From Membranihabitans marinus (GTDB lineage Bacteria > Bacteroidota > Bacteroidia > Chitinophagales > Saprospiraceae): a stretch of DNA of 64,000 nucleotides. The DNA is taken from the NCBI RefSeq assembly GCF_019802045.1, contig NZ_JAHVHU010000006.1, forward strand, positions 186,001-250,000, in the 5' to 3' direction. Under the pieces are notes generated by a model that was given only the letters and a program-made list of their open reading frames with translations, made no database searches and was not told the DNA's origin. Numbering within the stretch: position 1 is the stretch's first letter; each line of letters starts with the position of its first letter. Below, piece after piece: positions 34,805 through 43,539 of this stretch. The position numbers and the translations under genes are program-made.

Positions 34805-37789
34805 CTACAACACCACCAATCGCTCCACCTGAAAGGCAGATGTGCCTTCTTCCCGGATGTGAAAATAATACACGCCCGCCGGGTAAGATCCCAGTTCCCA
34901 GATCATCGAATGACCCGATTCCAGGACATCAAATGATTTTTTGCTGACCTCCTGTCCCATTTCATTGTACAGGGAGATGGTACTTCCACGCATCCCTTTC
35001 TGCACATCGAGATAGACAGAGGTTCGGCTGCTTCGATCCACAAAATTAGGACGCACTTTAATCCAGCTTTTCTTTTCCACCGATTGCCACACAAAAGTCA
35101 TCACAGGGACCGTCAGCTCAAAAATGGCAGAACATCCGAGTGAGTCCGTGATGGTCAAAGTATAATCTCCTGCAGCCACCGAATCCAATAATGCCGTCGT
35201 ATCCCCGGTATTCCACGCATAGCGATAAGGAGCCTGCCCTCCACCTGCTTCTACGGTGATCGACCCCGTAGAGTCTGTCGTCCCCGTCCCTACTATCGTA
35301 CTATCCATCAGAACCAACTCTGTAAAAGAAAGGTCGATTGTGATCAACGTATCACAACTTGTCTCAGAAAATAGGGTATCCGTATACATCCCAGATCGGG
35401 TATATGATTTTTCATTGATCCGCACCGTATCTCCCATGCATCGATCCAGCACCAGCTCTTTTTCAGCATATTCCTGCAGCATAATTTCGAGAACATTCAC
35501 AGAGTCACAACCGGATACGGAGGTTCGTTCAGAAAAATATATACCTGGTCCGGTGAGCCAGCCGGTATTAAAAAACACGGAATCTCCCGGACACATATAG
35601 ATCGTATCCCGGGAAAAGTAGCTCGGTGCAATGGTCAAATTGAGATGCACGATCGAATCACAACCAAATATCGTTTGAAGCGTATCAGAATACCTCCCGG
35701 AAGAAGATAATTTTCGGTCTTGCCATTCGTAGGTATCCGGACTACATAATTCGACGTTGATGGTTTTCTCATATTGGTCATGAACCACAACCTGTACGGT
35801 GGCTATCGAATCACACCCTCCCCTGGCTGACAATGTATCGGTCCAGGAAGTCGAAGTCGAAAAATATTGTCCGTTCAGCAGAATACTGTCGCCCGAACAA
35901 AGGTCGTAGCGCGTTGTCGTACGGACAGGGTCAGAAAACCGCACCTGCAGCGTCACGATCGAATCGCATCCGTAAATGGAAGAAAATGAATCCACCAAAT
36001 CCACATCTGTATGATATACAGAATCTTCATAGTGAAACTCCTCACCCGGACACAATCCGACATCCCGTGTCTCGTGATATACCGGTCGAAAGCGCAAATC
36101 CAGTCGGACAATACTGTCACACCCTCCCAGATTCGTGAAGGTATCCAGGTAGGATCCGGATTGGGTCAGCTCCAATGAGTCGGGACCAAAATAATAAACC
36201 TCCCCTTCACACAATTCACTCATGGCATGAACCGTATCTGGCTGAAAAGTCTCCACAGTAAATAAATATAAGCTGTCACATACAAATTCATTCTGACTAA
36301 AGACACTGTCGGCGAAGGTTGTATCAGCATCATAAGTCCGTCCCTTGTAGGTGAATATTTCACCCGGACACAATTTAATCTGACGTTCTTCAATGACCTG
36401 TGGACAATTGACTACCAGCGTAAAAGTATCACTCATAATAGACACACCGGGGAAGGTGGAATTTGTCATCGTTACGGTGTATGTACCAGCGTCTTGAGGT
36501 ATGGTATTCGATATAAAATATTCCTTGTTCAGGTGTTGATTGATTCGTTCCCCATTTTGAAACCACCGGTATTCTGTATTAAAATGATCTTCATCGGTAT
36601 CTAACTTAATCGTATAATTATTTCCTTTTGTAACCGTAAATGAATCAAACAAAAAGTTAAAATTCTTTTGTGGAAACAAAACAATCGTTCCTCCTCGAAA
36701 ATTTCTGAATGGGACTACATCTTGAAATGTGAGTCGGTTCTCGCTGATATCAGAAAAAATAATCTGATTCAAATATTCATGCGTAAAATCCACGTCTTCC
36801 AATTCGTTTTTCCGTAAGGAAAATTGCTCCAAAACGGGTAGATCATCAAAGACAGGAATCGATCCAGTTAGTTGGTTACCATCCAAGAGGAGCTCCCGCA
36901 AATGGGGCAAATCCAAATGAGGGATAGGACCTGAAAAGCGATTTCCGGACGCATAAAATTTCTCCAGCTTTCCGATCGGACCCGTGGCAGGAAGCGTATC
37001 AGATAACCTATTATGAGAAATATTCAACTCCTGAAGTACAGATACTTCCTTGGGCCATGTGAATGAACCGGTCAGCTTATTTTCGGAAAAATTAGCCTTA
37101 GTCATCTGTCCAAGTCGGTCAATCACAGGCAATGGACCACTGAATTGATTTTGAGACACATCGATCTCGGTTAAATTACTTTTATTGTGTAGAATTGGCA
37201 GATTCCCATGAAAGTTATTATTTCGAAGATTGAGGTAACTTAGTTGATCCATCATGGATAGGAAGGAGACCGTTCCGGATAGTGCATTGTTGGCCAGATT
37301 AAGGATTTGAATCTCAGTCATATGCGAATAGTCAGGCAAGGAACCATCCAACCTGTTGTGGTTAGCGATCAACACTTCCATTCCAGCACTGTTCTTCAGT
37401 GCTGGTAAACTTCCGTGGAAGCGATTTTTAGAGATATTTAAATGTTGTAGTTTTTGAACCTTTGAAAATGCGGGCAGTGTACTGAGCATATTATTATCGG
37501 ACACATCAAGTTTAACCAAAAACGGCAGATTCAGGTCCGGAATATTTCCTTGTAAATTATTGTCAGACAACAGAATCGCCGTCACACATCCTGCCTGATT
37601 TACACTAATTCCGTGCCAATCCTTAAAGGGTCTATTCAGGTTCCACCTGACTTTCCAGCTCCCCCCATTTGTAGCACCAAAAAAATCAACGAGGACCATT
37701 GAATCGTTTTGAGGCCGACAATCCTGCGCACAGACCTTTCCTAATAACAAAAAAAAGAACAGGGTAAAAACCCAGTGAACACACCTCAT
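34805..37789 (-). CDS. large secreted LRR protein with CDSI repeats and type IX sorting domain
   Basis: A 994-residue exported protein. The signal peptide ends near KVCAQ. Residues 25-380 hold about twelve leucine-rich repeats (for example LSDNNLQGNIPDLNLPFLVK and LNISHNRLSDTLPATGPIGK). Residues 390-470 resemble an Ig/PKD-like domain. Residues 470-840 contain seven beta repeats with cysteine pairs, each about 55 residues, opening LCPGE or similar and ending CDSI or CDTL. A SprB-like repeat (GGGQAPYRYAWNTGDTTALL) near 850 precedes the C-terminal sorting domain ending GSYPAGVYYFHIREEG...RLVVL. Probably a cell-surface adhesin; ligand unknown. Confidence 0.88.
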   Translation of the reverse strand: MRCVHWVFTLFFFLLLGKVCAQDCRPQNDSMVLVDFFGATNGGSWKVRWNLNRPFKDWHGISVNQAGCVTAILLSDNNLQGNIPDLNLPFLVKLDVSDNNMLSTLPAFSKVQKLQHLNISKNRFHGSLPALKNSAGMEVLIANHNRLDGSLPDYSHMTEIQILNLANNALSGTVSFLSMMDQLSYLNLRNNNFHGNLPILHNKSNLTEIDVSQNQFSGPLPVIDRLGQMTKANFSENKLTGSFTWPKEVSVLQELNISHNRLSDTLPATGPIGKLEKFYASGNRFSGPIPHLDLPHLRELLLDGNQLTGSIPVFDDLPVLEQFSLRKNELEDVDFTHEYLNQIIFSDISENRLTFQDVVPFRNFRGGTIVLFPQKNFNFLFDSFTVTKGNNYTIKLDTDEDHFNTEYRWFQNGERINQHLNKEYFISNTIPQDAGTYTVTMTNSTFPGVSIMSDTFTLVVNCPQVIEERQIKLCPGEIFTYKGRTYDADTTFADSVFSQNEFVCDSLYLFTVETFQPDTVHAMSELCEGEVYYFGPDSLELTQSGSYLDTFTNLGGCDSIVRLDLRFRPVYHETRDVGLCPGEEFHYEDSVYHTDVDLVDSFSSIYGCDSIVTLQVRFSDPVRTTTRYDLCSGDSILLNGQYFSTSTSWTDTLSARGGCDSIATVQVVVHDQYEKTINVELCSPDTYEWQDRKLSSSGRYSDTLQTIFGCDSIVHLNLTIAPSYFSRDTIYMCPGDSVFFNTGWLTGPGIYFSERTSVSGCDSVNVLEIMLQEYAEKELVLDRCMGDTVRINEKSYTRSGMYTDTLFSETSCDTLITIDLSFTELVLMDSTIVGTGTTDSTGSITVEAGGGQAPYRYAWNTGDTTALLDSVAAGDYTLTITDSLGCSAIFELTVPVMTFVWQSVEKKSWIKVRPNFVDRSSRTSVYLDVQKGMRGSTISLYNEMGQEVSKKSFDVLESGHSMIWELGSYPAGVYYFHIREEGTSAFQVERLVVL

Positions 37790-38210
37790 ATCTAGTTATT
37801 TTAAAGCGATTTAGACATTATAAGCATTTATAATGCATCAATAACCGTTCCATTTTTAGTTCGTTTCGGATCTTTCAGCAGAAAATTAAAAAACAGGTTT
37901 TAAAAACCTTCGATCTGATCGATTGAAAACCGCGTACCTGTCCTGTTTCTGCTGGATTCAAACCCTATAGGAATGATCACGACACATCCCAGGAATACCC
38001 GATCACTTATATTGTCCCAATAGACTAATACCGTATTAAATTTATAAATCGAGTACCCGGCACGATCGACCGGTCCGAACGATTCTGCAGTTTGATCAAT
38101 CTCAAATATTTTCATATCTTTTCAGTAAATTAATATTCTTGTTGACACCAATCAAGCCCAATTTTAACCATCCAAAAGAAATGTGTTCCAACGCGTAAAA
38201 CCATTAATAA
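37790..38210. other. intergenic spacer with one small candidate gene
   Basis: Between divergent LRR and patatin genes. Apart from the small frame at 37900-38115 (listed) nothing is recognised: no hairpin with T-run and no clear -7 element. Confidence 0.5.
37900..38115 (-). CDS. possible small protein, no known family
   Basis: A 71-residue frame starting MKIFEIDQTAESFGPVDRAG, with no overlap with any other gene. Its codon choice (mixed third positions, no rare-codon runs) resembles that of real genes nearby, and it has one hydrophobic stretch (VFLGCVVIIPIGF). There is only a weak GAAAAG upstream. I recognise no homologue. It could be a genuine small protein or chance. Confidence 0.35.
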   Translation of the reverse strand: MKIFEIDQTAESFGPVDRAGYSIYKFNTVLVYWDNISDRVFLGCVVIIPIGFESSRNRTGTRFSIDQIEGF

Positions 38211-39308
38211 ATGAAGAAAAAGAAAAAAAAGCTGGCACTGGTCCTTAGCGGAGGTGGCTTCAAAGGCGCTTTTCAGATTGGCGCACTTGAATACCTGCTG
38301 TACAACCCCGTGATGATTGAAAATGAAGTTTTGGATATCAATCATTTTGATATTATTTCCGGGGTATCGGTCGGATCGCTTAATGGGGCTTTCGTGGCAA
38401 CACGTCAATTGGAAACATTGAAAGAAATCTGGTTTGACAAGATTATCCATGAAGGTCCTGACATAGTATACACTTCCAAATACTTGGAACACGGGAAACC
38501 GGACATCAAAAAAATACTAACCGAATTGGTTCCGGATCTTTCGATCTGGCAGCGATTGCTGCTGATTTTTTCCAGAAGCAGGCAAGAGAAATTTGCACGC
38601 CAGGTGTTGAAAAATTTTCTTGATCTGGAAGGTCTGGCCGATAATACCCCACTGTTGGAGTTACTGAAAAAGCATGTGCATCTGGACAAATTCAAAGATG
38701 TCGATTATAAAATGGGCTTTGTATCTTTGCGGGACGGCCGATACAAATCGGTGAGTCACCATCAACTGCCCAACAATAAAGAACTGCAAAAAGCCATCAT
38801 GGCATCTTCCACGATGCCGGTAATATGGCCTCCAATTCCTTACATTCATACCATCGCCGGTGAAAAATTTTTTGACAATGTCGATGGAGGTATTCGCAAT
38901 GTCACTCCCTTGAAAGATGTGATCGATGAAATCAATTCCAGAGCAAAGGACGACGAAGAGTATTACATTATCGTCATCAACTGCAGCACCAGCAGCCTGC
39001 CCCCTATTGACCCCGACCCGTCCATCGTAGATATCGCGGTTCGCTCCATGCTCGATATTACCATGGCTGAGATTTTTAAAAACGACCTGGAACAATTTAT
39101 ATGGATTAACGACATGCTTCGCGCACAGAATCTGGATAAACTGAAAATCGATTCCAAAATTTATCGTCGATACAAGATAAAAATCATCCAACCGCCCCGG
39201 TCACTGGGAGGTACCCTCGATGCCCGGCCTGAAATCATCAAAGCATGGCGGCAATTGGGGTACGATACAGCTAAAAAGGAAACCTCAACCCTAGACTGGA
39301 ACGCCTGA
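38211..39308 (+). CDS. patatin-like phospholipase
   Basis: A 365-residue cytoplasmic lipid acyl hydrolase. It starts after a lysine run (MKKKKKKLALVLSGGGFKGA) with the oxyanion-hole GGGxKG. GVSVGSLNGAF near residue 55 is the GxSxG nucleophile motif, and DNVDGGIRN near 224 provides the catalytic aspartate (DGG). Both members of the Ser-Asp dyad are therefore present. It lacks a signal peptide. The downstream gene follows at 96 bases and may not be coupled. Native substrate (phospholipid or other acyl ester) is unknown. Confidence 0.93.
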   Translation: MKKKKKKLALVLSGGGFKGAFQIGALEYLLYNPVMIENEVLDINHFDIISGVSVGSLNGAFVATRQLETLKEIWFDKIIHEGPDIVYTSKYLEHGKPDIKKILTELVPDLSIWQRLLLIFSRSRQEKFARQVLKNFLDLEGLADNTPLLELLKKHVHLDKFKDVDYKMGFVSLRDGRYKSVSHHQLPNNKELQKAIMASSTMPVIWPPIPYIHTIAGEKFFDNVDGGIRNVTPLKDVIDEINSRAKDDEEYYIIVINCSTSSLPPIDPDPSIVDIAVRSMLDITMAEIFKNDLEQFIWINDMLRAQNLDKLKIDSKIYRRYKIKIIQPPRSLGGTLDARPEIIKAWRQLGYDTAKKETSTLDWNA

Positions 39309-39404
39309 TTTTGAATGAGGTGAACCCTAATTTTTATTTGTAGGACCTGTAAGTTTTAGCCCCCGACCATCACGATTAATTTTTCATAAAATCACTACAA
39401 TTAG

Positions 39405-39815
39405 ATGTCGACCCAATCTGTAAAATGTATACTAATAAGCCTGCTTGTAGCAGCACCTTTTTTACTATTAGCACAAAACAAAGCCCTTCACGAGCGGCAT
39501 TATGCAGACTATATTCAAGAACTTTTAGGTGGCCAACGGGAATTTTCCGTAACCAACGGCCGCGTAGATTTGGTCACTGAAGAATACGCTTATGAAATAG
39601 AATGGGCTAAAAACTGGAAAGAAGCGATTGGTCAGTCCCTTTGGTATGCCCTTCAAACGGGGTTAAAACCAGGAATTATTTTAATCAGAGTGGATCCAAA
39701 GGAATACCGCTACTTCCAAATGCTCAATTCCACCCTTCAATTCAGCAATCTGGAAAAAGCTATTCGGGTCCTGATCTTTCCGGATGACTTTGAAAATTTG
39801 ATCGAGGAAAAATGA
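39405..39815 (+). CDS. exported protein with nuclease-fold-like (PD-(D/E)xK-like) motif
   Basis: A 136-residue protein with a signal peptide (CILISLLVAAPFLLLAQ) and a compact domain. The central stretch NGRVDLVTEEYAYEIEWAKN, then WKEAIGQSLWYALQTGLKPG and IILIRVD, has the spacing of a PD-(D/E)xK-type fold: Asp55, Glu64 and Glu66, Lys69 or Lys72, and a QxxxYA helix (Gln77 to Tyr81). Similar small proteins in other bacteria are annotated only as hypothetical, as far as I recall. A nuclease role is inference; it would act outside the cytoplasm, given the signal peptide. Confidence 0.6.
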   Translation: MSTQSVKCILISLLVAAPFLLLAQNKALHERHYADYIQELLGGQREFSVTNGRVDLVTEEYAYEIEWAKNWKEAIGQSLWYALQTGLKPGIILIRVDPKEYRYFQMLNSTLQFSNLEKAIRVLIFPDDFENLIEEK

Positions 39816-39904
39816 AGTAACCACGCAAGGCATCATGGTGTCTGGTCGTCTGTGATTGTCGATATAACAGCGGTTATGACAGATTTTTAAACACCCCATA
39901 ACGG

Positions 39905-41350
39905 TTATTCCGGCAAACTTTCCAAAACCCCCGATTTGTGTATAGATTTAATATCGTCCGCCAACAGACTTCGGATGTCTTCGTACGGACCGAGCTTCCG
40001 ATTCACGCCAAATTTAGCCAAAAATTGATCGACGAGTGTGATCAATCCGATTTTATCCTCATCGTAGGCCATCCAGATCGCAGATGCAAACTGAACGTGT
40101 TTTTCATCATCTTTTAACGGGATATCCATGCCATGAAACCGGCCTCTGTAAAACAGAATCCATGCAGCCAATGCAAAAATAATTCGTCTGGGCAAATCAT
40201 CCGTGTGGTCGATGTAGTCCTCGATGGTTGGCAGTAATCGAGCTTGAAATTTGGAAATGCTATTCAAGGAAATATCAAGTAATTGGTGTGCCAAGACCGG
40301 ATTCCGAAATCGATCAAGAACTGCATTGATGAAAGTGTCAACTTCAGTGGTCGAAAGAAAGTCCAAGGTAGGTTTGACCTCCCGGGTCAATAGTTCCATC
40401 AAATAGTCTTCGATTTTCTCATCTCCCACGGCTTCATCCACTGTTTTGTGTCCCGCCAGAAATCCAACCGGAACGAGAGCGGTGTGTGCGCCATTGAGTA
40501 CCCGTACTTTGAGATTTCTATAATCAGTAATATTGGAGACGAACTGTACATTTAACCCCGCATTACCCAATTTCCACTCCTTTTGCAACACCGGATTTCC
40601 GGAAATAATCCAACTGTGGTAATATTCGCCGGCCACAATCAATTTATCGTCGTATCCAATGGATTTTTTAATCTCTTCAGCTCGATCTGTAGGAAAACCA
40701 GAAACAATCCGGTCCACGAGGGTATTGTAAAAATAGTTATGGTCCTGAATCCATTCTATAAATTTACGGCCCAGCTGCCAGTGGTCCGCATACCGGAGCA
40801 CAACCTCCTGCAGTGTGGAACCATTCTGCTCGATCAACTCACAGGGCAGGATAAGACAACCACGGCGAGGGCTACCTCCGAAGAAGGTAAACCGTTCATA
40901 AAGCCATCGTGTTAATTTTGCTGGAAACTCACTGGGAGCTTTATCATTAAACTGATCGTCTTTGGAAAAGGCGATACCTGCTTCGGTGGTGTTGGAGACG
41001 ATGAAGCGAAACCCGGGATCCCGGGCTGTTTGAAGAAAATCTTTCCAGTGGGTGTAGGGTTGGATTGTACGACTGACTGACTGAACCAGGTCTATCTGAT
41101 GAATCTGCTTCCCATCCTTTACACCATCCAGAACGACATGGAACAATCCATCCTGTGCTTTCAATTCATCGTAGTCACCGGATGGTGTGGGCTTTACAAT
41201 AACCACTGATCCGTTAAATATGTTTTCTTTATTCAGTACATCCACCATCCAGTCCACAAATCCACGGAGGAAGTTCCCGCCGCCAAACTGCAAAATACGT
41301 TCTGGTGGGATTTTCGTCAATCGAGTTTTTTTTCGAGTAAGCTTTTTCAT
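39905..41350 (-). CDS. uxaB: tagaturonate reductase (UxaB-like, mannitol dehydrogenase family)
   Basis: A 481-residue NADH-dependent enzyme of the long-chain mannitol dehydrogenase family, which reduces tagaturonate to altronate in galacturonate degradation. It begins with the Rossmann segment ILQFGGGNFLRGFVDWMVD near residue 19. NTTEAGIAF near 119, the polar loop LPCELIEQNG near 165, and RVLNGAHTALVPVGFLAGHK near 280 with the catalytic Lys/Asn/His cluster follow. The QFGGGNFLRGF form matches UxaB more than fructuronate reductase UxuB. No other hexuronate gene is nearby, so the pathway is not completed here. Confidence 0.88.
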   Translation of the reverse strand: MKKLTRKKTRLTKIPPERILQFGGGNFLRGFVDWMVDVLNKENIFNGSVVIVKPTPSGDYDELKAQDGLFHVVLDGVKDGKQIHQIDLVQSVSRTIQPYTHWKDFLQTARDPGFRFIVSNTTEAGIAFSKDDQFNDKAPSEFPAKLTRWLYERFTFFGGSPRRGCLILPCELIEQNGSTLQEVVLRYADHWQLGRKFIEWIQDHNYFYNTLVDRIVSGFPTDRAEEIKKSIGYDDKLIVAGEYYHSWIISGNPVLQKEWKLGNAGLNVQFVSNITDYRNLKVRVLNGAHTALVPVGFLAGHKTVDEAVGDEKIEDYLMELLTREVKPTLDFLSTTEVDTFINAVLDRFRNPVLAHQLLDISLNSISKFQARLLPTIEDYIDHTDDLPRRIIFALAAWILFYRGRFHGMDIPLKDDEKHVQFASAIWMAYDEDKIGLITLVDQFLAKFGVNRKLGPYEDIRSLLADDIKSIHKSGVLESLPE

Positions 41351-41481
41351 TTTCGATCTGTCATTATGCGGAAAAATACAAAGAACTGGGATAATAATCG
41401 CATATCCCCTAAAATAGTCGTCTGCAAACCTAATGAGGTTAACTTAATATCTTTATCTTTCTCACAAATAAAATAAATTTC

Positions 41482-42369
41482 ATGGATAACATTGATGATC
41501 TGGCCGAATACCACAGATTGCTTGGTGAATTATTTCCCGATCTTACGCCGAAAGAGGCCTGGGATAGATACCGGTTATCGGCCGACCAAATTGAATTTTT
41601 CAATGAGAATGGCTATCTAGCACCAATAAAAATGCTGGATGAAGATCAAATCTCACAACTTAAAAAAGATCTGGAATCCATTTCTTCCGGTCATCATCCC
41701 AAGCACGCTTTATTTTACGAATACCATTCCAACGAATCCGGTGATCCTGATGCAGTATTGTTTCATTCATTGGGACACTGGCGCATCACCCGAGCGTTCC
41801 ATGATGTGCTCTGGAATCCCAGATTTGTGGTGGCGGCTTCCCAGTTGCTGGGTAATAAAGCCGTCCGGTTTTGGCACGATCAGTTGTTTTCAAAACCAGC
41901 TCACCATGGCGGTGTTGTAGCATGGCACCAGGATTACAGCTATTGGACTCGAACCATTCCGATGCAGCATCTGACATGTTGGACCGGACTCGATGATGCA
42001 ACCACAGACAATGGTTGTCTGTATTATATACCAGGCAGTCATCGCTGGCCGCTATTGGATAAAATAGAACTCGCCGGTGAGATGGACCGGATTCAGGAAC
42101 ATTTGACCCCCGAACAAAAGCAGCAATATGATCAAAAAGTTCCCGTGGAAATGCCGGCAGGGTATGGGTCGTTTCATCATCCGCTAATGATGCATGGATC
42201 CTATGAGAACCATTCGAATCGATCCCGCCGTGCATTTGTTCTCAATGTTTTTGCGGATGGAACGCGATCAGACTCCGATGAGTCGATGCTGGATGGCGTC
42301 CCACCGATTCCGAAAGGGAATCCTATGAACGGCAAGTTTTTCCCACTTCTGTATACACCGCCAAGTTAG
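41482..42369 (+). CDS. phytanoyl-CoA dioxygenase (PhyH) family oxygenase
   Basis: A 295-residue Fe(II)/2-oxoglutarate-dependent oxygenase candidate. The metal motif is WHQDYSYWTR near residue 152 (HxD), with the distal histidine in HHPLMMHGSYENHS near 237 and the 2-oxoglutarate-binding arginine probably in NRSRRAFVLN. LTCWTGLDDATTDNGCLYYI and PGSHRWPLLD are standard PhyH segments. It is monocistronic and divergent from uxaB. Members hydroxylate varied small molecules; substrate is unknown. Confidence 0.88.
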   Translation: MDNIDDLAEYHRLLGELFPDLTPKEAWDRYRLSADQIEFFNENGYLAPIKMLDEDQISQLKKDLESISSGHHPKHALFYEYHSNESGDPDAVLFHSLGHWRITRAFHDVLWNPRFVVAASQLLGNKAVRFWHDQLFSKPAHHGGVVAWHQDYSYWTRTIPMQHLTCWTGLDDATTDNGCLYYIPGSHRWPLLDKIELAGEMDRIQEHLTPEQKQQYDQKVPVEMPAGYGSFHHPLMMHGSYENHSNRSRRAFVLNVFADGTRSDSDESMLDGVPPIPKGNPMNGKFFPLLYTPPS

Positions 42370-42401
42370 TTTGTAGTTTGTGGTTTGTGGTTTGTGGTTT
42401 G
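42369..42401. repeat. heptamer tract TTTGTGG/TTTGTAG, four units
   Basis: GTTTGTAGTTTGTGGTTTGT and continuation directly after the PhyH stop. The same 7-base unit forms tracts at 11284-11310, 20614-20635 and 20711-20730, always in a gap and on the plus strand. Confidence 0.8.
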
Positions 42402-42921
42402 AAGAACATACCGACTACTGATCATCACCAACTTTTGGCGCACAAATACGTTTGAAGGCTGTTAACTTAGTGCACTAATTCATAAATAATTGAATCGGTT
42501 TTATCTCACGTTTCCATCCCCAGCTTATGCCTGTTTAGCGCAAATAAAAGCTCTGTTTGAGCTTGATTCAATAGACCTCGGAGAGGTCTATATTTTGACA
42601 ATAACCGTTGCTAACGTACTTCGACCTATGCTGCAGGTCAGCTTATCACATATATTAAGAGCGCCAAACAAATTGTAGCGATCCGAGAACGCTCAAATAA
42701 ACCATTAGTAAGTTATGACTATCTGAATTATGCGATTCAGAATCTAATCCGACCGCTCTGAGGTCGTTAACCTGCAAGGATTCTGACCCAGTCAGGGTCG
42801 GATTAGATTGAACGCTGAGACATTTTGAGATATATGAAGTGTTATAATTTATAATGATTTATGGAACAGGCCACTAGGACTAATAACTATGCACTAAGAA
42901 CTACATACTATACACTAAAAC
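42370..42921. other. gene-free spacer with palindromic repeats
   Basis: Holds the heptamer tract, the palindromes AGACCTCGGAGAGGTCT (42573-42589) and GACCTatgctgcAGGTC (42623-42639), centres 50 bases apart, and repeat block copy 2 (42731-42845). A 62-codon plus frame at 42490 reads through palindromes and is not called. Confidence 0.7.
42573..42845. repeat. GACC...GGTC palindrome repeats, two adjacent groups
   Basis: The first group has the palindromes at 42573 and 42623. The second (from TGCGATTCAGAATCTAATCC at 42731) has GACCGCTCTGAGGTC (42751) and GACCCAGTCAGGGTC (42785) with the flank GGATTAGATTGAAC. It equals the 7.3-kb block minus one 51-base unit. Confidence 0.82.
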
Positions 42922-43539
42922 TTACCGATTACCGATCTTCTTTGCCTGCTCCACAATATTCTTGATTGTTTTTTCATGTTTGGCATCGAGTCCTTCTTGT
43001 TGATAGACCATTTCACCCTGTGGATCAAAAACACTGATAATATTGGAATGCGAAAAGTCCATCGGGGAGATTCGTTTATAATTAACCGCTAGTACTGTAG
43101 CAAATTCGCGGGTATACTCCGGCGTAGATCGGATGAACATCCAACGTTTATCTGTCATATCGTTTTCGGCTGCAAAGCTTTTTAATCGTTCCGGAGTATC
43201 TGTTTCCGGATCAATACTCACCATTATATATTGCACATCATCGCCATATTTTTCAGGCACCAGTTCTTCAATTCGGCGCATATCGGCGATCAATCGCGGA
43301 CACGCCGCCTTGCACGTGGTATAGATCATCACCATCACCAGTACCTTTCCTTTGAGTTCTTTCAATTCAAACTCTTGCCCATCCTGGTTTGTCCATGTAC
43401 CAGGTAAGTGATAGACAGACATTTCCGGAAGGGACGTTTCCTCCGCTGTCGCTGGATCATCCGAGTGAACACTTTGCTCATTTTGGCATGCTGTGGCGAG
43501 GAAAACATATATCGCTGTTAAAAATAGTAATTGTTTCAT
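42922..43539 (-). CDS. SCO1/SenC-family copper chaperone lipoprotein
   Basis: A 205-residue lipoprotein (lipobox LATAC, Cys18) with a thioredoxin-like SCO domain. The copper-binding motif CxxxC is TTCKAACPRL near residue 76, and the third ligand His is in DFSHSNIISVFD near 163. SCO proteins deliver copper to Cu enzymes or act as thiol reductases. The gene overlaps the end of the NirV-like gene by four bases, so it is coexpressed. The natural inference is that it supplies copper to the neighbouring copper nitrite reductase rather than to cytochrome oxidase. Confidence 0.92.
   Translation of the reverse strand: MKQLLFLTAIYVFLATACQNEQSVHSDDPATAEETSLPEMSVYHLPGTWTNQDGQEFELKELKGKVLVMVMIYTTCKAACPRLIADMRRIEELVPEKYGDDVQYIMVSIDPETDTPERLKSFAAENDMTDKRWMFIRSTPEYTREFATVLAVNYKRISPMDFSHSNIISVFDPQGEMVYQQEGLDAKHEKTIKNIVEQAKKIGNR

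Noticed and set aside
42490-42678. Plus-strand 62-codon frame starting MNRFYLTFPS
   Set aside because: It runs through two palindromes of the repeat family and has no recognisable features.
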